Assembly (NCBI GenBank): GCA_016463555.1
Contig: JAEMRB010000043.1
Span: forward strand, 1 to 8,291
Length of the DNA: 8,291 nt
Direction: 5' to 3'
From: Chloroflexota bacterium
GTDB lineage: Bacteria > Chloroflexota > Limnocylindria > Limnocylindrales > Limnocylindraceae
Positions 1 through 6,164 of this stretch are shown one piece after another. Below the pieces are notes generated by a model. It made no database searches. It saw only the letters and a program-made list of their open reading frames with translations, and was not told where the DNA came from. The translations under genes and the position numbers were made by a program. The first letter of the stretch is position 1; the number at the start of each line of letters is the position of its first letter.

Positions 1-82
1 CCCCGAGAGACGCGCGACGCTAGCGAATCAGACCACTACATCTGTTGCGGCGCTTGAGCGCAGCACACAGTCGTAGCTCGCG
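1..82. other. Upstream edge, no assignable gene
   Basis: This stretch precedes folD. Two forward frames are open from the window edge, one ending in TGA at 55-57 and one in TAG at 74-76, but both tails are too short to recognise. Either could be the end of an upstream gene. The TAG at 74-76 is in the folD frame, so folD cannot start further upstream. I see no clear promoter or Shine-Dalgarno sequence. Confidence 0.5.
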
Positions 83-958
83 ATGACGCAGCGGCTCGCA
101 GCGCAGCCATTTGCCAAGCAGATCGCAGCGCGCGCTGCTGAAATCGCAGCACGCGCAATCGCCGACGCGCACGGCACCGCGCCGGAGATCGCCGTGGTGA
201 TTACGACAAGCGAGCCAGACTCGCTCCTCTATGTTGACCGACTCCTGAAGCAGGTGAGCGCGACCGGACTCGTCGGCCGTCGCATTGAACTTGGCGCAAC
301 TGCGACTGAGGCCGAGATCTTTGCCGCCCTGACCTCGCTCTCTGCAGATCAGAACGTTGCGGGAATCATCCTGCAATCGCCACTCCCGAGCGGCGTGTCG
401 CGAGAGATCGTCGCGGCCGCCATTGCGCCAGGGAAAGATATTGACGGCATCACCCTCGTGAACGCCGAGCGGCTTGCCGATGGCACCCATGACGCATCAC
501 TCCTCCCGGCCACGGCAGCGGCGGTGATGGAGCTGCTGCGGGCGTACGAGATCCCGCTTCAGGGGCGAGCCGCGGTCGTTGTGGGGCGCAGCGCCATCGT
601 TGGCCGGCCCGTGGCCCAGCTCCTAGAGGCTGCGGGGGCGCATGTTGAGGTCGCCCACTCCAAGACGCCCGATCTAGGGGTGGTCACGCGCACCGCTTCC
701 GTGCTCGTTGTTGCCGCGGGCGTGCGCGGCTTGGTGCGCGGAGAGCATGTGTCGCCAGGCACCGTGGTGATCGATGTCGGCATTCATCCGAGTGGCGAAA
801 CGATCGTGGGCGATGTTGATGCCCCCAGTGTTGAGGTTCTGCTCGGCGAGACGGGCGGCCTGAGCCCAGTGCCCGGTGGCGTGGGGCCAATGACGAGTGC
901 GATCTTGGCGCTCCACGCAGCGCAGGCCGCCGAGCGCCTCGTGCGCGGGCGAGCGTAA
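83..958 (+). CDS. folD: Bifunctional methylene-THF dehydrogenase / methenyl-THF cyclohydrolase (FolD), altered active site
   Basis: FolD enzymes oxidise 5,10-methylene-THF to methenyl-THF with NADP and hydrolyse it to 10-formyl-THF, in the cytoplasm. The 291-residue length fits the family. Seen: GIILQSPLP (94-102, with Q98), KDIDG (118-122, with D121), the Rossmann motif GRSAIVGRP (168-176), HSKT (192-195) and the signature PVPGGVGPMT (262-271). The N-terminal site is unusual. Aligned without gaps to E. coli FolD, Y50 and K56 are kept, but the catalytic lysine at position 54 is leucine (codon CTC, 242-244). The usual P-C-T-P segment reads P-A-T-A (142-145). In other FolD proteins replacing this lysine abolishes cyclohydrolase activity, so this protein may be only a dehydrogenase (inference). 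The start is fixed by an in-frame TAG at 74-76. No Shine-Dalgarno sequence is visible. fhs follows after 9 bases, so the two probably work together. Confidence 0.93.
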   Translation: MTQRLAAQPFAKQIAARAAEIAARAIADAHGTAPEIAVVITTSEPDSLLYVDRLLKQVSATGLVGRRIELGATATEAEIFAALTSLSADQNVAGIILQSPLPSGVSREIVAAAIAPGKDIDGITLVNAERLADGTHDASLLPATAAAVMELLRAYEIPLQGRAAVVVGRSAIVGRPVAQLLEAAGAHVEVAHSKTPDLGVVTRTASVLVVAAGVRGLVRGEHVSPGTVVIDVGIHPSGETIVGDVDAPSVEVLLGETGGLSPVPGGVGPMTSAILALHAAQAAERLVRGRA

Positions 959-961
959 ACT
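956..961 (+). promoter_or_regulatory. Candidate -10 box for a leaderless fhs transcript
   Basis: TAAACT overlaps the folD stop codon and lies at -12 to -7 relative to the fhs ATG. It matches TATAAT at four of six positions, including the key T-A and final T. With that placement transcription would start at or next to the A of the start codon. No good -35 hexamer is visible and fhs has no Shine-Dalgarno sequence. fhs could also simply be read through from folD. Confidence 0.4.
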
Positions 962-967
962 CACGGC

Positions 968-2680
968 ATGGGGTTCCCTTCAGATCTTGAGATTGCACGT
1001 GGCGTTACGCCGAAGCCGATTGGCGAGGTGGCGGCGGCGCTCGGGTTTCATGATGATGAGGTCGAGCCGTACGGCCGCACCAAGGCGAAGCTCTCCATTG
1101 AAGGGATCGAGCGTCTAGAGAGGAGCGGCGCACGCGGCAAGTACGTTGTGGTCACCGCGATCAGCCCAACACCACTCGGCGAAGGGAAGACCACCACCAC
1201 CGTTGGGCTCGCCCAGGGGCTCAACAAGATTGGCCACCGCGCCGCCGTTGCCATTCGACAGCCGAGCCTCGGACCAGTCTTCGGCATCAAGGGCGGCGCC
1301 GCAGGTGGCGGCTACAGCCAAGTCATCCCCATGGAAGAGTTCAACCTGCACCTCACCGGTGACGTGCACGCCATTGGCGCCGCGCACAATCTTGCCGCGG
1401 CATTCCTCGACAACCACCTGCATCACGGCAACGCGCTCAACATTGACCTGCGCAGCATCACCTGGCCGCGCGTCGTTGACATCAGCGATCGCGCCATCCG
1501 CAAGACAATCATCGGTCTCGGCGGTCGCGAGAACGGCGTCGTACGTGAATCTGAAACCGTCATCACGGTTGCAAGTGAGGTGATGGCGGTGCTCGCACTC
1601 GCATCAGATCTTACCGACCTTCGCGCTCGGCTCGGCCGCATTGTGGTCGCCGAAACCGTCGATGGCAAACCTGTCACCACAGAAGATCTGAAAGTGGCTG
1701 GTTCAATGGCGGCACTCTTGCGTGATGCAATCAAGCCGAACCTGCTGCAAACACTTGAAGGCGGCCCTGCGTTTGTGCACGCTGGTCCATTCGCAAATAT
1801 TGCCCACGGCAACAACTCCATCATCGCCGATCGTGCCGCACTCGCAACAAACGAGATCGTTGTGACCGAGGCGGGCTTCGGCGCAGACATGGGTGCTGAG
1901 AAGTTCTTCAATATTAAGTGCCGAGCCTCTGGCCTCGCCCCAGATGCGGCGGTGATTGTGGCAACCGTTCGCGCGCTCAAGATGCACGGCGGCGTCGGCA
2001 AGATTGTTGCCGGTAAGCCACTCGATCCAGCGCTCAGCGCCGAGAACGTCGCGGCGGTCACCGCTGGCGCACAGAACTTGGTGAAGCAGATCGAAAACGT
2101 GCGCGTCTTCGGCATCCCGGTAGTGGTGGCCGTGAACGCCTTCCCAACGGACACCGCCGCCGAACATGAGGCGATTTGCAGCGTCGCGCTTGCCGCAGGG
2201 GCTCGGGCTGCGGTGGTCACCACGCACTTCACCGATGGCGGCGCTGGTGCAGCCACGCTAGCTGAAGCGGTGTGGGCCGCCGCGAGCTCAGGCGAGGCGA
2301 AGTTTGCGCCGATCTATCCCGACGACATGCCACTCGCGCAGAAGATTGAGACGATCGCCAAGCGCATTTACGGCGCAGATGGCGTCGACATTGCACCTGC
2401 TGCGGCGAAGCGACTCGCGCGCCTGGAAGAGCTCGGCTACGGGCACCTACCGATCTGCATGGCGAAGACGCAGTACTCGCTCTCCCATGATGCGAGCAAG
2501 CTCGGGCGCCCAACAGGTTTCCGGGTCCCCGTGAAGGCGGTCACCCTGGCCGCAGGTGCCGGCTTCATCACCGCCGTGTGCGGCGATATGCGCCTGATGC
2601 CAGGCCTCAACAAGTCGCCTGGCGGTGAGCGCATCGACTTGGACCTCGAACACGGCGGGGAGATCGTCGGCCTCTTCTAG
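968..2680 (+). CDS. fhs: Formate-tetrahydrofolate ligase (formyl-THF synthetase)
   Basis: This cytoplasmic enzyme joins formate to THF using ATP, giving 10-formyl-THF for purine synthesis, formyl-Met-tRNA and the one-carbon pool. At 570 residues it is slightly longer than the usual roughly 555-560. Seen: the ATP-binding loop TPLGEGKT (68-75), the family signature GIKGGAAGGGYSQV (106-119), EEFNLHLTGD (123-132), the second signature VATVRALKMHGG (331-342) and the C-terminal MPGLNKSPGGERID (544-557), close to the usual MPGLPK-type segment. The ATG at 968 lies 9 bases after folD and has no Shine-Dalgarno sequence, but a -10-like TAAACT sits at the spacing expected for a leaderless transcript. Supplying 10-formyl-THF beside folD makes sense: if FolD here lacks cyclohydrolase activity, Fhs would be the main local source of 10-formyl-THF (inference). 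Reading frame and domains are intact. Confidence 0.98.
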   Translation: MGFPSDLEIARGVTPKPIGEVAAALGFHDDEVEPYGRTKAKLSIEGIERLERSGARGKYVVVTAISPTPLGEGKTTTTVGLAQGLNKIGHRAAVAIRQPSLGPVFGIKGGAAGGGYSQVIPMEEFNLHLTGDVHAIGAAHNLAAAFLDNHLHHGNALNIDLRSITWPRVVDISDRAIRKTIIGLGGRENGVVRESETVITVASEVMAVLALASDLTDLRARLGRIVVAETVDGKPVTTEDLKVAGSMAALLRDAIKPNLLQTLEGGPAFVHAGPFANIAHGNNSIIADRAALATNEIVVTEAGFGADMGAEKFFNIKCRASGLAPDAAVIVATVRALKMHGGVGKIVAGKPLDPALSAENVAAVTAGAQNLVKQIENVRVFGIPVVVAVNAFPTDTAAEHEAICSVALAAGARAAVVTTHFTDGGAGAATLAEAVWAAASSGEAKFAPIYPDDMPLAQKIETIAKRIYGADGVDIAPAAAKRLARLEELGYGHLPICMAKTQYSLSHDASKLGRPTGFRVPVKAVTLAAGAGFITAVCGDMRLMPGLNKSPGGERIDLDLEHGGEIVGLF

Positions 2681-2713
2681 CCGCCCAGGAACCCCACGCC
2701 ATTAGCCAGCGTT

Positions 2714-2734
2714 AGGGGGGTGAGGCGTCCCCCT
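2714..2734 (+). terminator. G/C stem-loop after fhs, possible terminator
   Basis: AGGGGG (2714-2719) pairs with CCCCCT (2729-2734) around a 9-base loop, starting 34 bases after the fhs stop. There is no T-run, so if it terminates it is not a classic intrinsic terminator. It also lies just before the DUF4349 gene and could instead act in that gene's leader. Confidence 0.35.
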
Positions 2735-2749
2735 GTGAACGCCCAAGTT

Positions 2750-2755
2750 GAGGTG
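2750..2755 (+). promoter_or_regulatory. Ribosome binding site deciding the DUF4349 start
   Basis: GAGGTG lies 6 bases before the ATG at 2762. This supports that ATG over the in-frame GTG at 2720, which falls inside the G-run of the preceding stem-loop and has no spaced Shine-Dalgarno sequence. Confidence 0.6.
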
Positions 2756-2761
2756 CACCCC

Positions 2762-3694
2762 ATGAAGATCGGACCACTCACCCTCCCCACGTTTAGTTCT
2801 CCCGCAAAGATTGGCGTGGTGGCTGCACTCGTGCTCGCCCTTAGCGCCAGTGGCGGGTTTGGGGCCCTCTTTTTTGGTGCAAGTGGCGGCGCATCTGCCC
2901 CCATTGAAAAGGGGGACACGGGTGGTGTTCCGACCGCAGTCCCAGGTGACAGCGCAATCACCGGCGACCGCATCGATGTGATTCGCACCGGCACCTTTAG
3001 CCTCGAGGTCGAGAATGTCGATACCAGCCTTACCAAGCTCACGAGTGTGGTGAAGAGCCAAGGCGGATATGTATCTGGCAGCTATCGCTATACCGATACG
3101 TCGACCCCGTACCTCACCGTGACCTTCCGCGTCCCTGCGGCCTCATTTGACGCAGCGGTACTTGCGCTGCGAGCGGAAGGCACCGTTCTTTCGGAGCAGA
3201 TCAGCACGTACGAGGTGACGATGCAGCTCGTTGACCTCGAGGCGCGACTGCGTAACCTGCGCGCTTCGGAGACGGCGCTCCTTGAACTTATGTCGCGAGC
3301 GACGACCGTTTCGGATGTCCTCGCGGTGCAGACGCAGCTCACATCAGTGCGCAGCGACATTGAGTCGTACGACGCGCAGCGCGCATCCCTCGCCGATCAG
3401 GTCGCCATGACCACGGTCTCGGTGACGATCAGCCCGATCGGCTCCTCGATCGGCAACGCAACAAACGGATTCGATCTCGGTAAAGAGGTTGCACGCGCGG
3501 TTGCAAACCTAATCGCTGTTGGCCGAACGGTCATCATTGCGGCGATCAACCTAGTCATCGTGGTCTTGCCGATCGCACTGGTTGGCGCACTCGCCGGTGG
3601 CCTACTGGGCCGAACGATCACGCCACTCTTCGCGCTGTTGCGCCGACTGATGGGTGTTGGGGTGGTAGCGAAGCGAACGGTACGTCGTCGCTAA
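2762..3694 (+). CDS. DUF4349 domain membrane-anchored protein
   Basis: 310 residues from the ATG at 2762. An N-terminal hydrophobic segment (about 16-40) forms a signal anchor, a Gly/Ser/Pro-rich stretch follows, and then the DUF4349 domain (about 68-225). Recognisable family features are RTGTFSLEVENVD near 75-87, GGYVSGSYRYTD (101-112), TFRVPAASFDAAV (121-133) and a long helical coiled-coil-like segment (about 150-212, including LEARLRNLRASE) that returns to a beta strand. A second hydrophobic segment (about 253-285) is followed by a basic tail ending in RTVRRR. The likely topology is an outside domain held between two membrane segments. The function of DUF4349 proteins is not established; family resemblance suggests an envelope role. 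No catalytic motif is visible. It is the last gene in the rightward group and converges on the DUF305 gene with a 31-base gap. Strength of the family call is good; role is unknown. Confidence 0.88.
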   Translation: MKIGPLTLPTFSSPAKIGVVAALVLALSASGGFGALFFGASGGASAPIEKGDTGGVPTAVPGDSAITGDRIDVIRTGTFSLEVENVDTSLTKLTSVVKSQGGYVSGSYRYTDTSTPYLTVTFRVPAASFDAAVLALRAEGTVLSEQISTYEVTMQLVDLEARLRNLRASETALLELMSRATTVSDVLAVQTQLTSVRSDIESYDAQRASLADQVAMTTVSVTISPIGSSIGNATNGFDLGKEVARAVANLIAVGRTVIIAAINLVIVVLPIALVGALAGGLLGRTITPLFALLRRLMGVGVVAKRTVRRR

Positions 3695-3725
3695 CAGAGG
3701 CGCAAAGCGTCAACTAGGCGCAGCC

Positions 3726-4262
3726 CTACGGCGCGATAGAGAGCATCTGCATGGTTTCGATTTCACCCTGCTGGGCAGTAATGATTGCAGCGGCGAGCTC
3801 TTTGATCTCGGTGCTGACGCCGTCCTCACCGGCAGTAACCGCCATGGCGATTGCACCTTGATGATGGAACGTCATCGCGGCGATCCACGCGCTATCAAAG
3901 GCTGACCCTGTTAGGGAGGCAAGATCAATGAGCTCCTGCTCGCTGAGCATCCCCTCCATCTCCGACCCATGCCCCATTGCGGCATGGCCATCTAGCGGCT
4001 GGTTCCACTTCGTGAGCAGCGCCGTCATCTGTTCAATCTCCGGCTCTTGCCCTCCTTGAATCTTCTGTGCGAGTTGAATAATCTCGGGGCGAGCAGAGGA
4101 AGTTGAACTCAGCGCCAGATCTGCGAGTTCCACTGCCTGCTGATGGTGCGGGATCATCATCTGGGCAAACATAACGTCGCTCTCGTTGTGATCTGCAGCA
4201 CCAGCGGTGCATGCAGCGACGAGCGTGAGCGCGGAGAGCACCAGTGCAAGTCGAGTCTTCAT
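3726..4262 (-). CDS. DUF305 domain lipoprotein, His/Met-rich
   Basis: 178 residues from the ATG at 4262. The N-terminus is a lipoprotein signal: KTR, a hydrophobic core and the lipobox LVAAC with Cys18, so the protein should be lipid-anchored outside the membrane. The DUF305 domain shows both hallmark helices: MFAQMMIPHHQQAVELA (31-47) and AAMTFHHQGAIAMA (128-141), plus a His/Met-rich linker HAAMGHGSEMEGM (93-105). The paired HH and Met clusters suggest metal binding; DUF305 proteins often occur beside copper-handling genes, but copper specificity here is inferred. The in-frame GTG at 4271 lacks a spaced Shine-Dalgarno sequence, whereas AGGGGGTG sits 6 bases before the ATG at 4262, so the ATG was chosen. 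It follows the 52-aa gene by 12 bases, and its Shine-Dalgarno sequence includes part of that gene's stop codon, which suggests coupled translation. Confidence 0.92.
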   Translation of the reverse strand: MKTRLALVLSALTLVAACTAGAADHNESDVMFAQMMIPHHQQAVELADLALSSTSSARPEIIQLAQKIQGGQEPEIEQMTALLTKWNQPLDGHAAMGHGSEMEGMLSEQELIDLASLTGSAFDSAWIAAMTFHHQGAIAMAVTAGEDGVSTEIKELAAAIITAQQGEIETMQMLSIAP

Positions 4263-4268
4263 GTTTCT

Positions 4269-4276
4269 CACCCCCT
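4269..4276 (-). promoter_or_regulatory. Ribosome binding site of the DUF305 gene, overlapping the upstream stop codon
   Basis: On the minus strand AGGGGGTG ends 6 bases before the ATG at 4262. Its first bases belong to the TAG stop of the 52-aa gene (4275-4277). This decides the DUF305 start and ties the two genes together. Confidence 0.65.
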
Positions 4277-4433
4277 AAATACTGCCTGCGGCGATCGCGA
4301 TCACGGCCGCCGTCAGCAGGCCAATTGCGACACCGAGGGCACCGGCTCCCCATGCAGCAAGGTTGATGGCGCCCAGGGGGGCGTCTTCGGCCTCGCCGTG
4401 TGAACCGTGCCCAGGAGTCGCATGATCGCTCAT
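4275..4433 (-). CDS. Small 52-residue His-containing single-span membrane protein
   Basis: This ORF reads ATG at 4433 to TAG at 4275-4277 and encodes 52 residues. The N-terminal half is hydrophilic with three histidines (H4, H9, H12, in HATPGHGSHGE) and acidic residues. The C-terminal half (about 21-52) is a single hydrophobic helix rich in Ala, Gly and Ile with GAGALGVAIG, a small-residue pattern suited to helix packing. Support for a real gene: it fills the gap exactly, its stop codon merges into the Shine-Dalgarno sequence of the DUF305 gene, and a -10-like hexamer lies at leaderless spacing before its ATG. The first 34 codons overlap, antisense, the possible longer N-terminus of the acetyltransferase if that gene started at 4400. 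I recognise no family. Pairing with a His/Met-rich lipoprotein suggests a membrane partner in metal handling (inference). Confidence 0.62.
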   Translation of the reverse strand: MSDHATPGHGSHGEAEDAPLGAINLAAWGAGALGVAIGLLTAAVIAIAAGSI

Positions 4434-4439
4434 GCGTCG

Positions 4440-4446
4440 TAGTATC
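4440..4446. promoter_or_regulatory. Near-symmetric divergent -10 element
   Basis: The + strand reads TAGTAT (4440-4445), 8 bases before the acetyltransferase ATG at 4454. The minus strand reads GATACT (4446-4441), 7 bases before the ATG of the 52-aa gene at 4433. Each matches TATAAT at four of six positions. The two start codons have only 20 bases between them, so both transcripts would be leaderless and would share one melted region. Divergent promoters built on -10 symmetry are known in bacteria. -35 elements are not convincing on either side. Confidence 0.45.
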
Positions 4447-4453
4447 CCAGACG

Positions 4454-5212
4454 ATGAGAATCAACATCGGAGACGGGTTCGAGCTGGTCGGCGTGGAGAG
4501 CGCCGATGAGTTGCTGCTCGTGCCGCCGTGCGCCAGCGCGAGCGCTGACCATGCCACCTGCACCTGGTGGGAGGACGCGGATCGTGGCAGTAAGGCGGCG
4601 GCCAGCGGCGGCGCCACACCTAACCCGGCGGCGCGCGCCAGCACGCCGGCAGGAGGGAAGAGCGCCCTCGCCGCATTTCTTGGCGCCGATGTCGAGCAGG
4701 TGTCAGCATTTAATCCATTTGCGCCAGAGCCGCCAACGCGCGAAGAGGCGCTACGCGATGCCGCCGCCGCGCCAGGGCAGCCACCGAAGTTGCGCCTACT
4801 GACGCGACAACTCCCAGTAAGTGGGCCGATGGGTTGGATTCTTCTCGCGAAAGGTGAGCCAGTTGCCTACTGCCAAGCGGGACCTCTTTCGGCCTTCCCG
4901 CGCGCGCAACGCTTGCGTGATCGCTACCCCGACCTTCCCGACAGCCCGCCGCCCGCGATCATCACCTGCATCTCTGTGGTTCCCGCGGCACGCGGCAGTG
5001 CGCTCGGCAGCGCGCTGGTCGCCGGTGTGCTCGCTCGACTCGGCACCGCCGGTTTCGCCGCCGCTGAGGCCTACCCAGAAGAGCCAGAGGATGTGGCTGA
5101 CCCAGAGCACACTTCTGCCGCCACGCAGCGCTTCTGGGAGCGGCTCGGCTTCACTGTTGCAGCGACGGGCCCCGATGGGCGCTGGCCAGTGATGCGCCGT
5201 ACGCTCGACTAA
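4454..5212 (+). CDS. GNAT family N-acetyltransferase
   Basis: 252 residues from the ATG at 4454. The N-terminal third (1-115) is poorly conserved and contains an Ala/Gly/Pro-rich low-complexity linker (about 42-68). The GNAT fold occupies about 125-252. Motif A is ITCISVVPAARGSALGSALV (170-189), where the acetyl-CoA loop R-x-x-G-x-G reads R-G-S-A-L-G, with Ala in place of the first Gly. Motif B is RFWERLGFTV (226-235), with the usual F-W/Y-x-x-L-G-F pattern. The stretch YCQAGPLSAFPRA (139-151) looks specific to a subfamily. The substrate cannot be read from sequence. A longer frame reaches a GTG at 4400 but would run over the 52-aa gene; the ATG at 4454 has a leaderless-type -10. Its stop overlaps the ftcD start by one base, so the two are co-expressed. 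A link to folate or histidine metabolism is only guilt by association. Confidence 0.82.
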   Translation: MRINIGDGFELVGVESADELLLVPPCASASADHATCTWWEDADRGSKAAASGGATPNPAARASTPAGGKSALAAFLGADVEQVSAFNPFAPEPPTREEALRDAAAAPGQPPKLRLLTRQLPVSGPMGWILLAKGEPVAYCQAGPLSAFPRAQRLRDRYPDLPDSPPPAIITCISVVPAARGSALGSALVAGVLARLGTAGFAAAEAYPEEPEDVADPEHTSAATQRFWERLGFTVAATGPDGRWPVMRRTLD

Positions 5213-6162
5213 TGACAGCGCCAACCGCGAACTTCGAAATCGTCGCGAACATCAGCGAGGGTCGCGACCCTGAAATCTTGCAGCAGGCAGCCGCGGCAAT
5301 CCGTGCGGTTTCCGGCGTAACGCTCCGCGACGTGCATACCGATGCCGATCACGATCGGAGCGTCTTCACGTATATCGGGGCCAGTGGCGTTGAACTGGTC
5401 GCGGCAACGCTCGCCCTTGCACGCATCGCCGTCGCATCTATTGATCTCTCGAGCCCAGCAAAATCAGGAGAGGGTCGAGGTGTGCACCCACGCATCGGTG
5501 CGCTCGACGTGGTGCCGGTTGTACCGATCTCGCCAGAGGCAACACTCGAGCAGGCCGCCGAGATCGCCCGCGTGGCTGGCGCCGCGCTCGCGAACACGCT
5601 AAACATTCCAGTGCACCTCTACGGCGCTGCAGCGCGCAACGACGAGCGGCGCTCTCTCCCAACGTTGCGGCGTGGCGGATTCGAGCAGCTCGCAGCGCAC
5701 CAAGCGGCGGAGGGTGGCGCCCCCGACTTCGGCCCACTCGAGCCACACCCAACCGCAGGCGCAACGGCCGTTGGCGCGCGCACGCTGATGGCCGCGTGGA
5801 ACATTGCGCTCGCTGGCGCCGACGCCGACACGTTGCTAACAATTACCAAAGAGATCGCGCGAGAGATTCGTGGCACAACCCCCGGTGGCGTGCGCGGGCT
5901 GCAGGCGCTCGGCTTCCCACTTGCAAGCAAAGGCATCGCGCAGGTGTCGATGAACCTCCACGACCTTCTAGAGGCCACCGATCGCGGCGATACGTTGCAT
6001 GCGATTCGTGAGCGCATTCGCACGGCAGCGAGTAGTCGCGGCGTTCAGATTGGTAAGACAGAGGTTGTCGGGCTACTCCCTGAACGTGCGCTGCATGCAG
6101 GTGGCAACCCAGCAGCGCTGCAGATCAGCGGTGGCTGGGAGCGCGTCGTTCTAGATCGCTAG
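5212..6162 (+). CDS. ftcD: Glutamate formimidoyltransferase (stand-alone FtcD)
   Basis: This enzyme moves the formimino group from formiminoglutamate, the end product of histidine breakdown, to THF, giving 5-formimino-THF and glutamate. Some bacterial homologues also act on 5-formyl-THF. The 316 residues cover the two transferase subdomains only; the cyclodeaminase domain fused in the mammalian protein is absent. Seen: VANISEGRD (11-19), HDRSVFTYIG (47-56), VHPRIGALDVVP (91-102) with H92 matching His82, the catalytic base of the mammalian enzyme, VHLYGAAA (134-141), DFGP (172-175), GATAVGAR (183-190) with AAWNIAL following, GVRGLQALGFPL (226-237) and AQVSMNL (243-249). The start ATG shares its A with the acetyltransferase stop (TAATG), so translation is probably coupled. 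No hut genes are in the window. The product needs a cyclodeaminase encoded elsewhere. Together with fhs and folD this makes a loose one-carbon folate neighbourhood. Confidence 0.95.
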   Translation: MTAPTANFEIVANISEGRDPEILQQAAAAIRAVSGVTLRDVHTDADHDRSVFTYIGASGVELVAATLALARIAVASIDLSSPAKSGEGRGVHPRIGALDVVPVVPISPEATLEQAAEIARVAGAALANTLNIPVHLYGAAARNDERRSLPTLRRGGFEQLAAHQAAEGGAPDFGPLEPHPTAGATAVGARTLMAAWNIALAGADADTLLTITKEIAREIRGTTPGGVRGLQALGFPLASKGIAQVSMNLHDLLEATDRGDTLHAIRERIRTAASSRGVQIGKTEVVGLLPERALHAGGNPAALQISGGWERVVLDR

Positions 6163-6164
6163 AA
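6149..6164. repeat. Small palindrome containing both convergent stop codons
   Basis: TTCTAG (6149-6154) and CTAGAA (6159-6164) form a perfect 6-base inverted repeat around ATCG. The ftcD stop TAG (6160-6162) and the stop of the opposing 78-aa gene (6151-6153) both lie inside it. It could form a short stem-loop for either transcript, though the stem is AT-containing and weak. Confidence 0.55.

Noticed and set aside
1423..2256. 277-residue minus-strand ORF inside fhs
   Set aside because: A shadow frame of a well-conserved gene; Ala/Ser/Thr-rich composition typical of antisense GC-rich coding DNA.
2720..2761. GTG start giving the DUF4349 protein 14 more residues
   Set aside because: The GTG lies in the G-run of a stem-loop without a spaced Shine-Dalgarno sequence, and the extension is not signal-like; the ATG at 2762 has GAGGTG at 6 bases.
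4033..4644. 203-residue minus-strand ORF spanning the divergent promoter
   Set aside because: It overlaps DUF305 and the acetyltransferase in other frames and has no domain-like features.
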